Positions 49,545 through 58,129 of a stretch of DNA of 64,000 nucleotides are shown in pieces; the first letter of the stretch is position 1, and every line of letters begins with the position of its first letter. The notes beneath the pieces are model-generated. The model was given only the letters and a program-made list of their open reading frames with translations. It searched no databases and was not told the origin of the DNA. Both the position numbers and the translations under genes were made by a program. The DNA is taken from contig NZ_CAJFCL010000012.1 of the NCBI RefSeq assembly GCF_904063065.1, positions 39,852-103,851 of the forward strand, in the 5' to 3' direction. The DNA comes from Pseudomonas paraversuta. GTDB taxonomy: Bacteria; Pseudomonadota; Gammaproteobacteria; Pseudomonadales; Pseudomonadaceae.

Positions 49545-51299
49545 ATGTGGAGCTATCAGGCGCCCTTGCGCGATATGCAATTTGTTCTTGAACACTGGCT
49601 GCAGGCGCCCGAGGCCTGGCGTCGCAGCCCGGTGTTCGAGGCGCTGGATTTACCGCTGGCCGTACAGGTACTCAAAGAAGCCGGGCGCTTCAGCAGTGGC
49701 GTATTGGCGCCGTTGAACAGCCGTGGCGATCGCCAGGGTTGCCACTTGAGCGAAGGCCGGGTCACCACCCCGGACGGATTTTGCGACGCGTATCGGGCCT
49801 ATGTTGACGGTGGTTGGCCGGCCTTGGCTTGCGCCGAAGCGCTGGGCGGGCAGGGTTTGCCGCAAGTGCTCGACGCGGCGCTGCAAGAGATGCTTTACGC
49901 CAGTAACCACGCTTGGGCCATGTACACCGGCATCGCCCACGGCGCCTATCTGTGTTTGAAAACCCACGGTGCCCCGTGGTTGCAGGAGCGCTATCTTCGC
50001 GCAATCATCAGCGGCGAAAGCTTGCCCACCATGTGCCTGACCGAGCCCCAGGCGGGGAGTGATGTCGGCCTGCTACGCTGTCGCGCAGAGCCTCGGGGCG
50101 ACGGGAGTTACCGGCTTGATGGCAACAAGTTGTTTATCTCGGGCGGCGAGCACGACCTCACCAGCAACATCCTGCATCTGGTGCTGGCTCGCGTACCGGG
50201 AGCACCAGCCGGCAGCCACGGAATTTCGTTGTTCCTGGTGCCGAAGTTGCTGGATGGTGGCCAGGCCAACGGCGTGATCTGCGATGGCATCGAGCACAAG
50301 ATGGGGATCAAGGGCAGCGCTACTTGTTCACTGGTGTTCGATGCCGCCCAGGGTTGGTTGATTGGTGAGGTCAATCGCGGGCTGAAGGCGATGTTCGTGA
50401 TGATGAATTCGGCACGTCTGCATGTTGGCCTGCAAGGCCTGGGGCACTGCGAAGCGGCTTGGCAGAACGCCCGCAGCTATGGCGCCGAACGCCAGCAGAT
50501 GCGCGCACCGTCAAGGCCGGCCGGGGTGGTGGCGCAGGCTGTCGACCCGATCAATTACCATCCGGCAATACGTCGCATCCTGCTTGAATTGCGCGCCACC
50601 AGCGAAGGCCTGCGCGCTATCGGTTATTGGGTCGCGCATCTGTTGGACCAGGCGGAACATGAGCCTGAGCCAAGGGCGCGGCAACAAGCTGGACAACTGG
50701 CGCAGTTGCTGACGCCGATCATCAAGGCGTTTTTCACCGAGCAGGGGTTTCGCCAGGCCAGCAACGCCTTGCAGGTGTTTGGCGGGTACGGCTACATCGC
50801 CGAATTTGCCATCGAACAAACCCTGCGCGACAGTCGCATCGCCATGATCTATGAAGGTAGTAACGAGATACAGGCCAACGACCTGCTCCTGCGTAAGGTG
50901 CTGGGGGATCAGGGTCAGGCTTTTGAGCTGTTGTTGGCGCAGTTGCGCGAAGAGTCCAGACTTGGCGCCGATATACCGGAGTGCGCAGGCTTTGCTGAAC
51001 AGCTGGCGAGACTGTGCACCACCCTTGAAGTGCTGGTTGGCGAGGTGCGTGAGCTGTCACTCGAGGATGCAGAGTACCCGTATCGAGCTGCCGGGGACTT
51101 CCTCCAGCTTTGCGGCCTGATCCTGCTTGCGCTGGCCTGGGGCCGGGCGGCACGGGTCTCGCGACAACTTGCCGAAGATGACCCGCTCCGCGCCGCCAAG
51201 CTGGAAACCGCCGGGTTCTTTTTCAGCTACCTGTTGCCCCAGGCCGAGCAGCGTGTGGCCGCAGTGCGTGGGGCGCGGGCAGCGTTGGCGTTTATCTGA
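49545..51299 (+). CDS. acyl-CoA dehydrogenase of the ferulate cluster
   Basis: A 584-residue long-form FAD acyl-CoA dehydrogenase. 'TMCLTEPQAGSDVGLLRCRAEP' and 'LFISGGEHDLTSNILHLVLARV' form the FAD/substrate region, and 'QASNALQVFGGYGYIAEFAIEQTLRDSRIAMIYEGSNEIQANDL' holds the catalytic glutamate. Start 49545 is preferred because GGATGAGG lies just before it and an ATG at 49533 sits inside that site. A GC hairpin (49494-49513) precedes. It may oxidise dihydro-hydroxycinnamoyl-CoA to the enoyl form that ech uses. Confidence 0.9.
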   Translation: MWSYQAPLRDMQFVLEHWLQAPEAWRRSPVFEALDLPLAVQVLKEAGRFSSGVLAPLNSRGDRQGCHLSEGRVTTPDGFCDAYRAYVDGGWPALACAEALGGQGLPQVLDAALQEMLYASNHAWAMYTGIAHGAYLCLKTHGAPWLQERYLRAIISGESLPTMCLTEPQAGSDVGLLRCRAEPRGDGSYRLDGNKLFISGGEHDLTSNILHLVLARVPGAPAGSHGISLFLVPKLLDGGQANGVICDGIEHKMGIKGSATCSLVFDAAQGWLIGEVNRGLKAMFVMMNSARLHVGLQGLGHCEAAWQNARSYGAERQQMRAPSRPAGVVAQAVDPINYHPAIRRILLELRATSEGLRAIGYWVAHLLDQAEHEPEPRARQQAGQLAQLLTPIIKAFFTEQGFRQASNALQVFGGYGYIAEFAIEQTLRDSRIAMIYEGSNEIQANDLLLRKVLGDQGQAFELLLAQLREESRLGADIPECAGFAEQLARLCTTLEVLVGEVRELSLEDAEYPYRAAGDFLQLCGLILLALAWGRAARVSRQLAEDDPLRAAKLETAGFFFSYLLPQAEQRVAAVRGARAALAFI

Positions 51300-51326
51300 G
51301 GTTCAGTCAAAGTCGCGGATGACAAA

Positions 51327-51372
51327 GTCCTCGCCGGTGCGAGGACGGTGAAGGGGCCGCCTGGTCGGCCCC
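51327..51372. terminator. two tandem hairpins between convergent genes
   Basis: GTCCTCG/CGAGGAC (51327-51346) and GGGGCCG/CGGCCCC (51353-51372) between the acyl-CoA dehydrogenase and the binding-protein genes. Neither has a T tract. Confidence 0.5.
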
Positions 51373-51378
51373 GGTCAT

Positions 51379-52980
51379 TCACTGTTGGTTGGACACGCCG
51401 TAGAAGCTGCTGAGTCCGAAGGGGCTGATCAGGAAGTCCTTCACACTGGTGCGCATCGGCTGGTAGACCGTGGAGTGGGCGATCGGGGTGATAGGCACCT
51501 GTGATTTCAGGAGATGCTGTGCTTCTTTGTACAGCGCGGTGCGCTTTTCCACATCGGAGGTGGCCTCGGCGGCCTTCACCAGTTTTTCGTAGTCCTCATT
51601 GCACCACTTGGAGAAGTTGTTGCCGTTGACCGAGTTGCAGCTGTACAGGGTGCCCAGCCAGTTGTCCGGGTCACCGTTGTCGCCAGTAAAGCCGATCAGC
51701 ATGACGTCGTGCTCGCCGGCGTGGGCGCGCTTGATGTACTCGCCCCATTCGTAGCTGACGATGTTGGCCTTGATGCCAATTCTGGCCCAGTCGGCCTGCA
51801 GCATTTCGGCCATCAGCTTGGCGTTGGGGTTGTAGGGGCGTTGCACCGGCATGGCCCAGAGGGTGATTTCTGTGCCTTCTTTCACACCTGCCGCCTGCAG
51901 CAGCTCCCTGGCCTTCTGCGGGTTGTGGGCGACGTCCTTGATGGTCTCGTCGTAGGACCACTGGGTCGGCGGCAGCCCGTTGACGGCCAGTTGGCCGGCA
52001 CCCTGGTAAACAGCGTCGATGATGGCTTGCTTGTTTACCGCCATGTCCAGCGCCTGGCGTACTTCGAGTTTGTCGAACGGCTTGCGGGTGAAGTTGTAGG
52101 CGATATAGCCAAGGTTGAAGCCTGGTTGACTGGGCATCTGCAGGTTCTGGTCTTGCTGCAGCGGCTTGATATCGGCCGGGCGCGGGTAGGCAGTGATCTG
52201 GCATTCGTTCTTTTTCAGTTTTTGCATGCGCACCGAGGGGTCGGTGGTGATGGCGAAGATCAGATTGTCGATCTTCACGTCTTCAGGCTTCCAGTAATTC
52301 TGGTTGCCCTTGTAGCGAATCTGCGCGTCTTTCTGGTACTTGCTGAACACGAACGGGCCAGTGCCGATCGGCTTTTGGTTGATGTCCTTGGCCTTGCCTT
52401 GCTTGAGCAACTGGTCGGCGTATTCGGCCGACTGGATCGAGGCGAAACTCATGGCCATGTTCTGAATGAAGGCTGCGTTCACAGTACTGAGGGTGAACTT
52501 GACGGTATGGTCGTCGACTTTTTCGACCCCGGTGATGTTTTCGTTCATCCCCATGTCCGTGAAGTAGGGGAATTCGGTGGGGTAGGCCTTGCGGAAAGGC
52601 ATGTCCTTGTCGAGCATGCGGTTGAAGGTGAACAGCACGTCGTCGGCGTTGAAGTCGCGGGTCGGCTTGAAGTAGTCGGTGGTGTGGAACTTGACCCCGT
52701 CCCGCAGGTGGAAGGTGTAGGTCAGGCCATCGGGAGAAACCTCCCAGCGGGTTGCCAGGCCGGGGACGACCTTGGTGCCGCCACGCTCGAACTGCGCCAG
52801 CCGGTTGAAGACGGTTTCGGCTGAGGCGTCGAAGTCGGTCCCCGTGGTGTATTGGCCCGGGTCGAAGCCGGCCGGGCTGCCTTCGGAGCAGAACACCAGG
52901 TTGCTGGCGGCATGGGTCAAGCCGCAGCCGAGGATCAGGCCGGCGGCGATCATGGTCTTGAGCGTGGTCTTTTTGCGCAT
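51379..52980 (-). CDS. periplasmic peptide-binding protein (ABC transporter, DppA-like)
   Basis: A 533-residue product with signal peptide ('MRKKTTLKTMIAAGLILGCGLTHAA'). 'NLVFCSEGSPAGFDPGQYTTGTDFDA', 'GLATRWEVSPDGLTYTFHLRDGVKFHTT' and 'PIGTGPFVFSKYQKDAQIRYKGN' are family-5 solute-binding features of dipeptide-binding proteins. Start 52980 follows GAGG by 7 bases. No permease or ATPase genes are adjacent, so it must use a transporter encoded elsewhere. An A-rich Hfq/Crc motif (53004-52991) lies 11 bases before the start. Confidence 0.92.
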   Translation of the reverse strand: MRKKTTLKTMIAAGLILGCGLTHAASNLVFCSEGSPAGFDPGQYTTGTDFDASAETVFNRLAQFERGGTKVVPGLATRWEVSPDGLTYTFHLRDGVKFHTTDYFKPTRDFNADDVLFTFNRMLDKDMPFRKAYPTEFPYFTDMGMNENITGVEKVDDHTVKFTLSTVNAAFIQNMAMSFASIQSAEYADQLLKQGKAKDINQKPIGTGPFVFSKYQKDAQIRYKGNQNYWKPEDVKIDNLIFAITTDPSVRMQKLKKNECQITAYPRPADIKPLQQDQNLQMPSQPGFNLGYIAYNFTRKPFDKLEVRQALDMAVNKQAIIDAVYQGAGQLAVNGLPPTQWSYDETIKDVAHNPQKARELLQAAGVKEGTEITLWAMPVQRPYNPNAKLMAEMLQADWARIGIKANIVSYEWGEYIKRAHAGEHDVMLIGFTGDNGDPDNWLGTLYSCNSVNGNNFSKWCNEDYEKLVKAAEATSDVEKRTALYKEAQHLLKSQVPITPIAHSTVYQPMRTSVKDFLISPFGLSSFYGVSNQQ

Positions 52981-52990
52981 GCGAACCTCA

Positions 52991-53004
52991 TTGTTGTTAT
53001 TTTG
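52991..53004 (-). promoter_or_regulatory. Hfq/Crc-type motif in the leader of the peptide-binding protein
   Basis: On the minus strand CAAAATAACAACAA followed by TGAGG, 11-24 bases before the start; contains AATAACAA. Confidence 0.55.
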
Positions 53005-53172
53005 AGGGCGGCAGATCAGGTAGCCCGTTTCTGGGGGATGCACCTGATCCTGCGGCTTTACGGGCTGTGGGCTGCCCGTCATTTTTGAACAGGCAGCCGA
53101 AGGCAGGTGTCCTGGCTTGGGCGGTAGCGCTGAAGGGGGGAGGGATACTCGCGCCGCCAGTGGCCGAGAAAA

Positions 53173-53209
53173 AATTTAAGTCAATCTAAAATTAATTTCA
53201 ACTTAAATT
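53173..53209. promoter_or_regulatory. AATTTAAGT/ACTTAAATT inverted repeat
   Basis: Nine-base arms (53173-53181 and 53201-53209) around 19 AT-rich bases, upstream of the peptide-binding protein gene and downstream of the XRE-cupin gene. The half-site TTTAAG/CTTAAA equals that in front of the M24 peptidase, so one regulator may bind both. Confidence 0.55.
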
Positions 53210-53241
53210 AAGTGCTACTTACTTTTTGTAAGTGTGCCCGA

Positions 53242-53808
53242 TCAGGCTGCGGGGTGATCGTCGAGTAACCCGCCCATGGTGGTGACGACCAGCACTTCGG
53301 CAACATCGTCGCCCGCATTGGCAATGGAATGCGGCCTGGTGGAGTCGAAATGTATCGACCCGCCCGGGCCAAGCGGGTATTTGTGGCCATCTATGGCGTA
53401 GACGATTTGCCCGCAGAGCACATAGGTAAACTCTGCGCCTTCGTGGCAAATGAGCTCGGACTGGTAGCCCACTGCCATAGTCATCTTCATCGCGTTGATC
53501 AGGTTGCCGGGGAAGTTGCTGGACAGGCGCTCGTAGACCAGCGGCTGGCTACCGATGCTATAGCGTACGCGCTGGCCCTGGTGGGAGTCGGGCTGGGGCT
53601 GGGCGGGCTGGTCGAACAGGGTGTTGAGCGCAACGCCCAGGGATTTTGCGATTCGCGCCAGCGAGGAGATGGACACGCCAGTGAGGTTACGCTCCGCCTG
53701 GGACAAGAAGCTGGCTGTCAGGCCTGACTCAGTGGCCACTTGTTTCAGGGTCTTGTTGGCGGCGCGGCGGTAGCGGCGCAGCCGTTCACCGATCTGTTCT
53801 ACGGTCAT
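53242..53808 (-). CDS. XRE-family regulator with cupin domain
   Basis: A 188-residue product: N-terminal XRE HTH ('RRYRRAANKTLKQVATESGLTASFLSQAERNLTGVSISSLARIAKSLGV', about 10-60) and a C-terminal cupin ('HEGAEFTYVLCGQIVYAIDGHKYPLGPGGSIHFDSTRPHSIANAG', about 120-165) that probably senses a small molecule. It lies between the binding-protein gene and the divergent M24 gene and is a likely repressor of both through the TTTAAG/CTTAAA repeats. Confidence 0.9.
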   Translation of the reverse strand: MTVEQIGERLRRYRRAANKTLKQVATESGLTASFLSQAERNLTGVSISSLARIAKSLGVALNTLFDQPAQPQPDSHQGQRVRYSIGSQPLVYERLSSNFPGNLINAMKMTMAVGYQSELICHEGAEFTYVLCGQIVYAIDGHKYPLGPGGSIHFDSTRPHSIANAGDDVAEVLVVTTMGGLLDDHPAA

Positions 53809-53916
53809 TGGCGTGGCTCGTATTTTGAAAGGCGCCAGTATAACGGGCGGGGCACTGGAAAAACGTTTTTCGCCTTACTGGAATTAAGCACCACTAAAAA
53901 TATGGATTGACGGTTT

Positions 53917-53933
53917 TTTAAGTCAGGCTTAAA
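53917..53933. promoter_or_regulatory. TTTAAG-N5-CTTAAA palindrome before the M24 gene
   Basis: Perfect inverted repeat with a five-base spacer, 35 bases before the M24 start and about 110 bases from the XRE-cupin start; candidate operator. Confidence 0.6.
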
Positions 53934-53967
53934 TTTCGCCCACTGCAGCATAATTCGGGAGAACGAG

Positions 53968-55185
53968 ATGACAGTGGGTGTAGGTGGCAAAACTCCGGAA
54001 CAGGCGCTGGCAGGCCTGGCGCAGATGACCGAGGGCATGAAGCCTGTCGGCCTCGACGAATACCAGTCGCGCATTGCCAAGGCCCAGGGCCTGATGCGAG
54101 AGCAGGGTATCGCCGCCCTCTACCTGAACGCTGGCAGTAACCTGTACTACTTCACCGGGGTGAAGTGGAGCCCGAGCGAACGCATGGTCGGTGCCGTGCT
54201 GCCCGCCAACGGAGCGCTGGCCTATATCGCTCCGGCATTCGAGGAGGGCACCATTCGCGACTTCCGCGAGGTGGACGGGTTTATTCATGGCTGGCAGGAG
54301 CACGAGAGTCCCTACCGCCTGCTGCTCGATATGCTCGCTGCAATGGGGGGCGCCGCCGATGCAGTGGTGGGCCTGTGCCCGTCCCTGGCATTTTTCATGT
54401 TCGATGGCATCCGCCGCCTCGGATCGGACTTAAAGTTCGTCGACGCTTCTTGCGTGACGAACCTGTGTCGCTATCACAAGTCCGCTAGCGAGCTGGCGCT
54501 GATGCAGCGTGCCAAAGACATGACCCTGGAAGTGCAAAAGGCTGCCGCCAGCATCCTGCGCGCAGGCATCAGTACCACCGAGGTTGCCGAGTTCATCCGT
54601 GAGGCGCACCGCAAGGTGGGCGCACCGGGTTCGACCTTCTGCATCGTGCTGTTCGGCGAGGCCAGTGCCTTTCCCCACGGCGTAAAGCACGCGCAGGTGC
54701 TCAAGGACGGCGACATGGTGCTGATCGACACGGGTTGCCTGCTCCACGGCTATCAGTCGGATATCACTCGCAGTTACGTGTTCGGCACCCCGAGCGACCG
54801 CCAGCGCGCCCTGTGGAACCTGGAAAAAACCGCCCAGCTGGCCGCCTTCGACGCTGCGCGCCTGGGTGAACCCTGCCAGGTGGTGGATGCCGCCGCGCGT
54901 CTCGCCCTGGAAGCCGCCGGTCTCGGCCCGGACTACCAGTTACCCGGCTTGCCGCACCGCACCGGACATGGCATCGGCCTGGACATTCACGAAGGGCCTT
55001 ACCTGGTGCGTGGTGACCTGACGCCGCTGGCCGAGGGCATGTGCTTCTCCAATGAGCCAATGATTTGCATCCCGGGCGAGTTCGGCATTCGCCTGGAAGA
55101 TCATTTCTACATGACAGCCACTGGCCCGCGCTGGTTTACCCGGCCGAGCCATTCTGTAGACGACCCGTTCGGGCTTCAGGCCTGA
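53968..55185 (+). CDS. M24 family metallopeptidase (Xaa-Pro dipeptidase-like)
   Basis: A 405-residue product with a creatinase-type N-terminal domain and a pita-bread catalytic domain. Metal ligands are all visible: Asp254 and Asp265 in 'DTGCLLHGYQSDITR', His334 in 'RTGHGIGLDIHEGP', Glu363 in 'NEPMICIPG' and Glu377 in 'RLEDHF'. The family splits Xaa-Pro dipeptides or related amides. With the nearby peptide-binding protein under the same candidate operator it probably serves peptide uptake and use. Confidence 0.92.
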   Translation: MTVGVGGKTPEQALAGLAQMTEGMKPVGLDEYQSRIAKAQGLMREQGIAALYLNAGSNLYYFTGVKWSPSERMVGAVLPANGALAYIAPAFEEGTIRDFREVDGFIHGWQEHESPYRLLLDMLAAMGGAADAVVGLCPSLAFFMFDGIRRLGSDLKFVDASCVTNLCRYHKSASELALMQRAKDMTLEVQKAAASILRAGISTTEVAEFIREAHRKVGAPGSTFCIVLFGEASAFPHGVKHAQVLKDGDMVLIDTGCLLHGYQSDITRSYVFGTPSDRQRALWNLEKTAQLAAFDAARLGEPCQVVDAAARLALEAAGLGPDYQLPGLPHRTGHGIGLDIHEGPYLVRGDLTPLAEGMCFSNEPMICIPGEFGIRLEDHFYMTATGPRWFTRPSHSVDDPFGLQA

Positions 55186-55294
55186 GGGCAGGCCTGGCAC
55201 CGGGGGGGCTTTGGTTGGAAATGGGCGCTGTCATGAAGCGTGTCTGGCAAACCAGCCAGGCCCCCCTGAATCCCGACAACAAGGAGTAGCGGGC

Positions 55295-55780
55295 ATGCAA
55301 AAGCAATTTACCCTTCGGGCTGCACAACCTGGAGATGGCCACGCTATTTTCCATGTCACCTGGCAGTCGATAGCCGAGCTGTCGAACGGACTCTATACCC
55401 CGGAGCAACTCAATGGCTGGATGGGCGAAAGAACCCCGGAATTTTATGAGCAACTGATAAAACAAGGGCGGATGGTCGTGGCCCTGCAACTGGGAAGGAT
55501 CGTTGGCTTTGTCGATTCAGAGCCAGGAGAGGTGACGCGGCTATTCCTGCTTCGCGAGGCATCCAGCCAGGGGCTTGGTGAGCATTTGCTCAAGACAGGT
55601 ATTGATAATGCACGTGGGCCTGGCATCCGCTTTATAAAGGTGGAGTCGACCTTGAATGCGCAAGGCTTCTACAAAAAGCATGGCTTTGTGACACAAAAGC
55701 ACGGTGTTTTCAGTCACGGTGTGGGTGGGCAACCCATAGAAATCATTCACATGGAGCTTGAATTGCAGGGCAATCAGTAG
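55295..55780 (+). CDS. GNAT-family N-acetyltransferase
   Basis: A 161-residue product; the start at 55295 follows AAGGAG by about 8 bases. 'VTRLFLLREASSQGLGEHLLKTGIDNARGPG' contains the acetyl-CoA loop (SSQGLG), and 'VESTLNAQGFYKKHGFVTQKHGVFSHGVGGQPIEIIHMEL' the typical C-terminal end. The substrate is unknown. It is separated by 109 bases from the M24 gene on the same strand. Confidence 0.87.
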   Translation: MQKQFTLRAAQPGDGHAIFHVTWQSIAELSNGLYTPEQLNGWMGERTPEFYEQLIKQGRMVVALQLGRIVGFVDSEPGEVTRLFLLREASSQGLGEHLLKTGIDNARGPGIRFIKVESTLNAQGFYKKHGFVTQKHGVFSHGVGGQPIEIIHMELELQGNQ

Positions 55781-55846
55781 CAATTAAAAGATCTGGCGAC
55801 CTCCCCAGAAAGCAAGCATGTCTGGCCAGCGGAAGGTAGCGAGGAG

Positions 55847-55869
55847 GCCGGGCATGCGACATGCCCGGC
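55847..55869. repeat. ten-base inverted repeat between convergent genes
   Basis: GCCGGGCATG-CGA-CATGCCCGGC, perfect ten-base arms; a possible bidirectional terminator or REP-like palindrome without a T tract. Confidence 0.5.
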
Positions 55870-55960
55870 TACAAACCTGAGCGCAGCCCGGTCGCTTTTT
55901 TCCGGTTCAGGGCTGCAAGGAAGTGCGCCGGTTTCTCTCCGGCAATATCAATTCACCCCC

Positions 55961-56970
55961 TCAAGCAATCTTGATCACTACCTTGCCGAAAGCGCCCCTC
56001 GCCAAGTGTTCATACGCCTGGCGTGCCTCTTCAAAGGGGTAGACCTTATCGATGACTGGCCGGATTTGGTTTTCGTTGAGGAAGGCGTTCATACGGTCGA
56101 AGGACGAGCGCGGGGCGACTGCGATGCCGCGTATGGTGGTCTGCCGGAAAATCAACGGCATCAGGCCAAGCTCGGTGGTCTGCCCTGTCAGGAAGCCGAT
56201 TTGTGCGATCTTGCCTGCGGCCTTGGTCGCTGCGATGGACTGATTCAAGCCATTGCCGCCGGCAACGTCCAGAAGCAGATCGACCCCCTTGCCGTCGGTG
56301 AGCTTGAGCACTTGCTCATGCCATTGCGGGTGGGTCCTGTAGTTCACCCCGCTGACTGCACCCAGTTGCATGGCAGCCTGCAGATTGGCGTCATTGCTCG
56401 ACGTGACAATCACTTTGGCACCCAGCGCAGCAGCCAGTTGAACGGCGAAGATCGACACGCCGCCAGTACCCTGCACGAGTACGGTTTCTCCGGGTTTGAT
56501 CTGGCCGTAGTCCACCAGTGAATACCAGGCAGTAAGCGCGGCGATAGGCAGTGTCGAGGCTTCTTCGTCCGACATGTTATCGGGTGCGCGCACAGCGCTA
56601 TCCTCGTGAATGATCATGTACTCGCCAGACCCCCAGGCAGGGGCGAGCCAAAGCAGTAATCGGGTTCGTCCGAAGCAGGGGCGCCATCAATCCAGCGTGA
56701 ATACAAATGCGAGTTTACCCGGTCGCCAAGTTTGAATCGGCTGACACCTTCACCCACAGCGACTACGGTTCCTGCTGCATCGCTCACGGGAATCAGCGGT
56801 TTGGGCACTTTATGTGGTTCGTAAATGCCGTCGACGATGGCTTTGTCGCGGAAGTTGAGGGAAACGGCGCCAACCTTGACCAGCAACTCTCCGGCCTTGG
56901 GTTCCGGCGTGGGGGTGTCACCAAGGACTAAATTGTCGAGACCAAAATCATTCAGAAGCCAGGCTTTCAT
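55961..56970 (-). pseudogene. quinone oxidoreductase (zinc-free MDR), split by a -1 frameshift
   Basis: Residues 1-114 come from one frame ('MKAWLLNDFGLDNLVLGDTPTPEPKAGELLVKVGAVSLNFRD... PLPGGLA') and the rest from another ('EYMIIHEDSAVRAPDNMSDEEASTLPIAALTAWYSLVDYGQIKPGETVLVQGTGGVSIFAVQL'). At 56621-56626 the codons expected for Leu-Ala-Glu-Tyr have one base too few. The Rossmann motif 'GTGGVSIFA' and the whole C-terminal domain are otherwise intact. Either a recent inactivating mutation or a sequencing error. It is divergent from a LysR gene that may regulate it. Confidence 0.85.
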
Positions 56971-57013
56971 ATTGTTTCTCCTTAAAGGGCACCAGTCAGA
57001 TCTGGTGGAGTGC

Positions 57014-57092
57014 GGCCATTGTTACCCCTGAGTCAGTGGCAATAAATGCTTCAGCCAGGACAAGACTGTTGTCTCTAACGGCAACAATGGCC
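57014..57092. promoter_or_regulatory. divergent region with widely spaced ten-base inverted repeat
   Basis: GGCCATTGTT (57014-57023) and AACAATGGCC (57083-57092) are perfect complements 59 bases apart; a smaller GACAA/TTGTC repeat lies between (57059-57073). They sit between the oxidoreductase and LysR starts, possible recognition and activation sites of the LysR protein. Confidence 0.45.
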
Positions 57093-57136
57093 TAGGGTTG
57101 ATACCTTAAGCAGCAACAAAATCTGAGCGAGGGTGT

Positions 57137-58066
57137 ATGGAACTGCTGCAATCAATGCAAGTTTTTGTGCGTGTTGCCGAGCTTGGAAGCTTCACCAAAG
57201 CCGCTGATGCCACACAATTGGGACGCCCTCAGGTCACCCGGGCCATACAGGAGCTGGAAGCATCTCTTGGCGTGAGACTTTTTCAGCGCACAACCCGACA
57301 AGTGCGACTGACGACAGAGGGGGAGCAGTTTTACGAACGGGTCATGGATATTCTCGGTCGCCTCGCTCAGGCAACGTCGATGTTCGATGTTGCCGGGGCA
57401 TCCCTTCGAGGAAAACTGCGGGTTGATATTCCATCGGCGCTTTCCCAGCCTGCATTCATCACAAGTCTGAGAGAGTTCAGCAACAGTCATCCGCAAATCG
57501 AAATGGCATTGGGGGTTACCGACCGTACCGTGGATTTGGTCGCCGAAGGGGTGGATTGCGCGCTCAGGATCGGAGAGTTGCCGGACTCCAGTCTGGTGGC
57601 CCGGCGTATCGGCATGGCAACCATGGTGACGTGCGCGGCGCCTGGATATATCCAGGAGTTCGGCGCGCCGGATACTCTGCAGGAGCTGGATTCTCACCGT
57701 TGCATCAGTTTTCTGTCCGGTCAGAACCAGCGACCGCTCCCCTGGCAGTTCTCCAATGGCGGCATCGACAGGGGCTACGTCAGCCACCGTGGCATCGTCG
57801 TCAATGAGTCCAGCACCTATGTGCAATGTGGTGTGGCCGGTTTTGGCATTCTTCAGGCGCCGGGGATCGCGCTGGAGCGGTATCTGGCTGATGGTTCTTT
57901 GGTGGAAGTACTCGAGAACTATCGGCCAAGACCGCGCCCGGTGTCCGTGTTGTACCCCAGCAGAACGTACCTTGCCCCGCAGGTGCATGCATTTGTCGAC
58001 TGGGTGAGCCAGAGGTTTGCGCTGCTTTATCCTTTATGGCTTGAGCAAAAGACCAGCGGGGCTTAG
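57137..58066 (+). CDS. LysR-family transcriptional regulator
   Basis: A 309-residue product: winged HTH in residues 1-60 ('MQVFVRVAELGSFTKAADATQLGRPQVTRAIQELEASLGVRLFQRTTRQ') and a C-terminal effector-binding domain of the CrgA/AphB-like branch ('DLVAEGVDCALRIGELPDSSLVARRIG'). GAGCGAGGGTGT precedes the start. It is divergent from the frameshifted quinone oxidoreductase gene, its likely target. Confidence 0.9.
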   Translation: MELLQSMQVFVRVAELGSFTKAADATQLGRPQVTRAIQELEASLGVRLFQRTTRQVRLTTEGEQFYERVMDILGRLAQATSMFDVAGASLRGKLRVDIPSALSQPAFITSLREFSNSHPQIEMALGVTDRTVDLVAEGVDCALRIGELPDSSLVARRIGMATMVTCAAPGYIQEFGAPDTLQELDSHRCISFLSGQNQRPLPWQFSNGGIDRGYVSHRGIVVNESSTYVQCGVAGFGILQAPGIALERYLADGSLVEVLENYRPRPRPVSVLYPSRTYLAPQVHAFVDWVSQRFALLYPLWLEQKTSGA

Positions 58067-58129
58067 GCGCCCAAAGCGCAGCTATTGGCCAGCAAAGCAG
58101 TCATGCAGCAGCGCCCTGGCTTTCAATGG

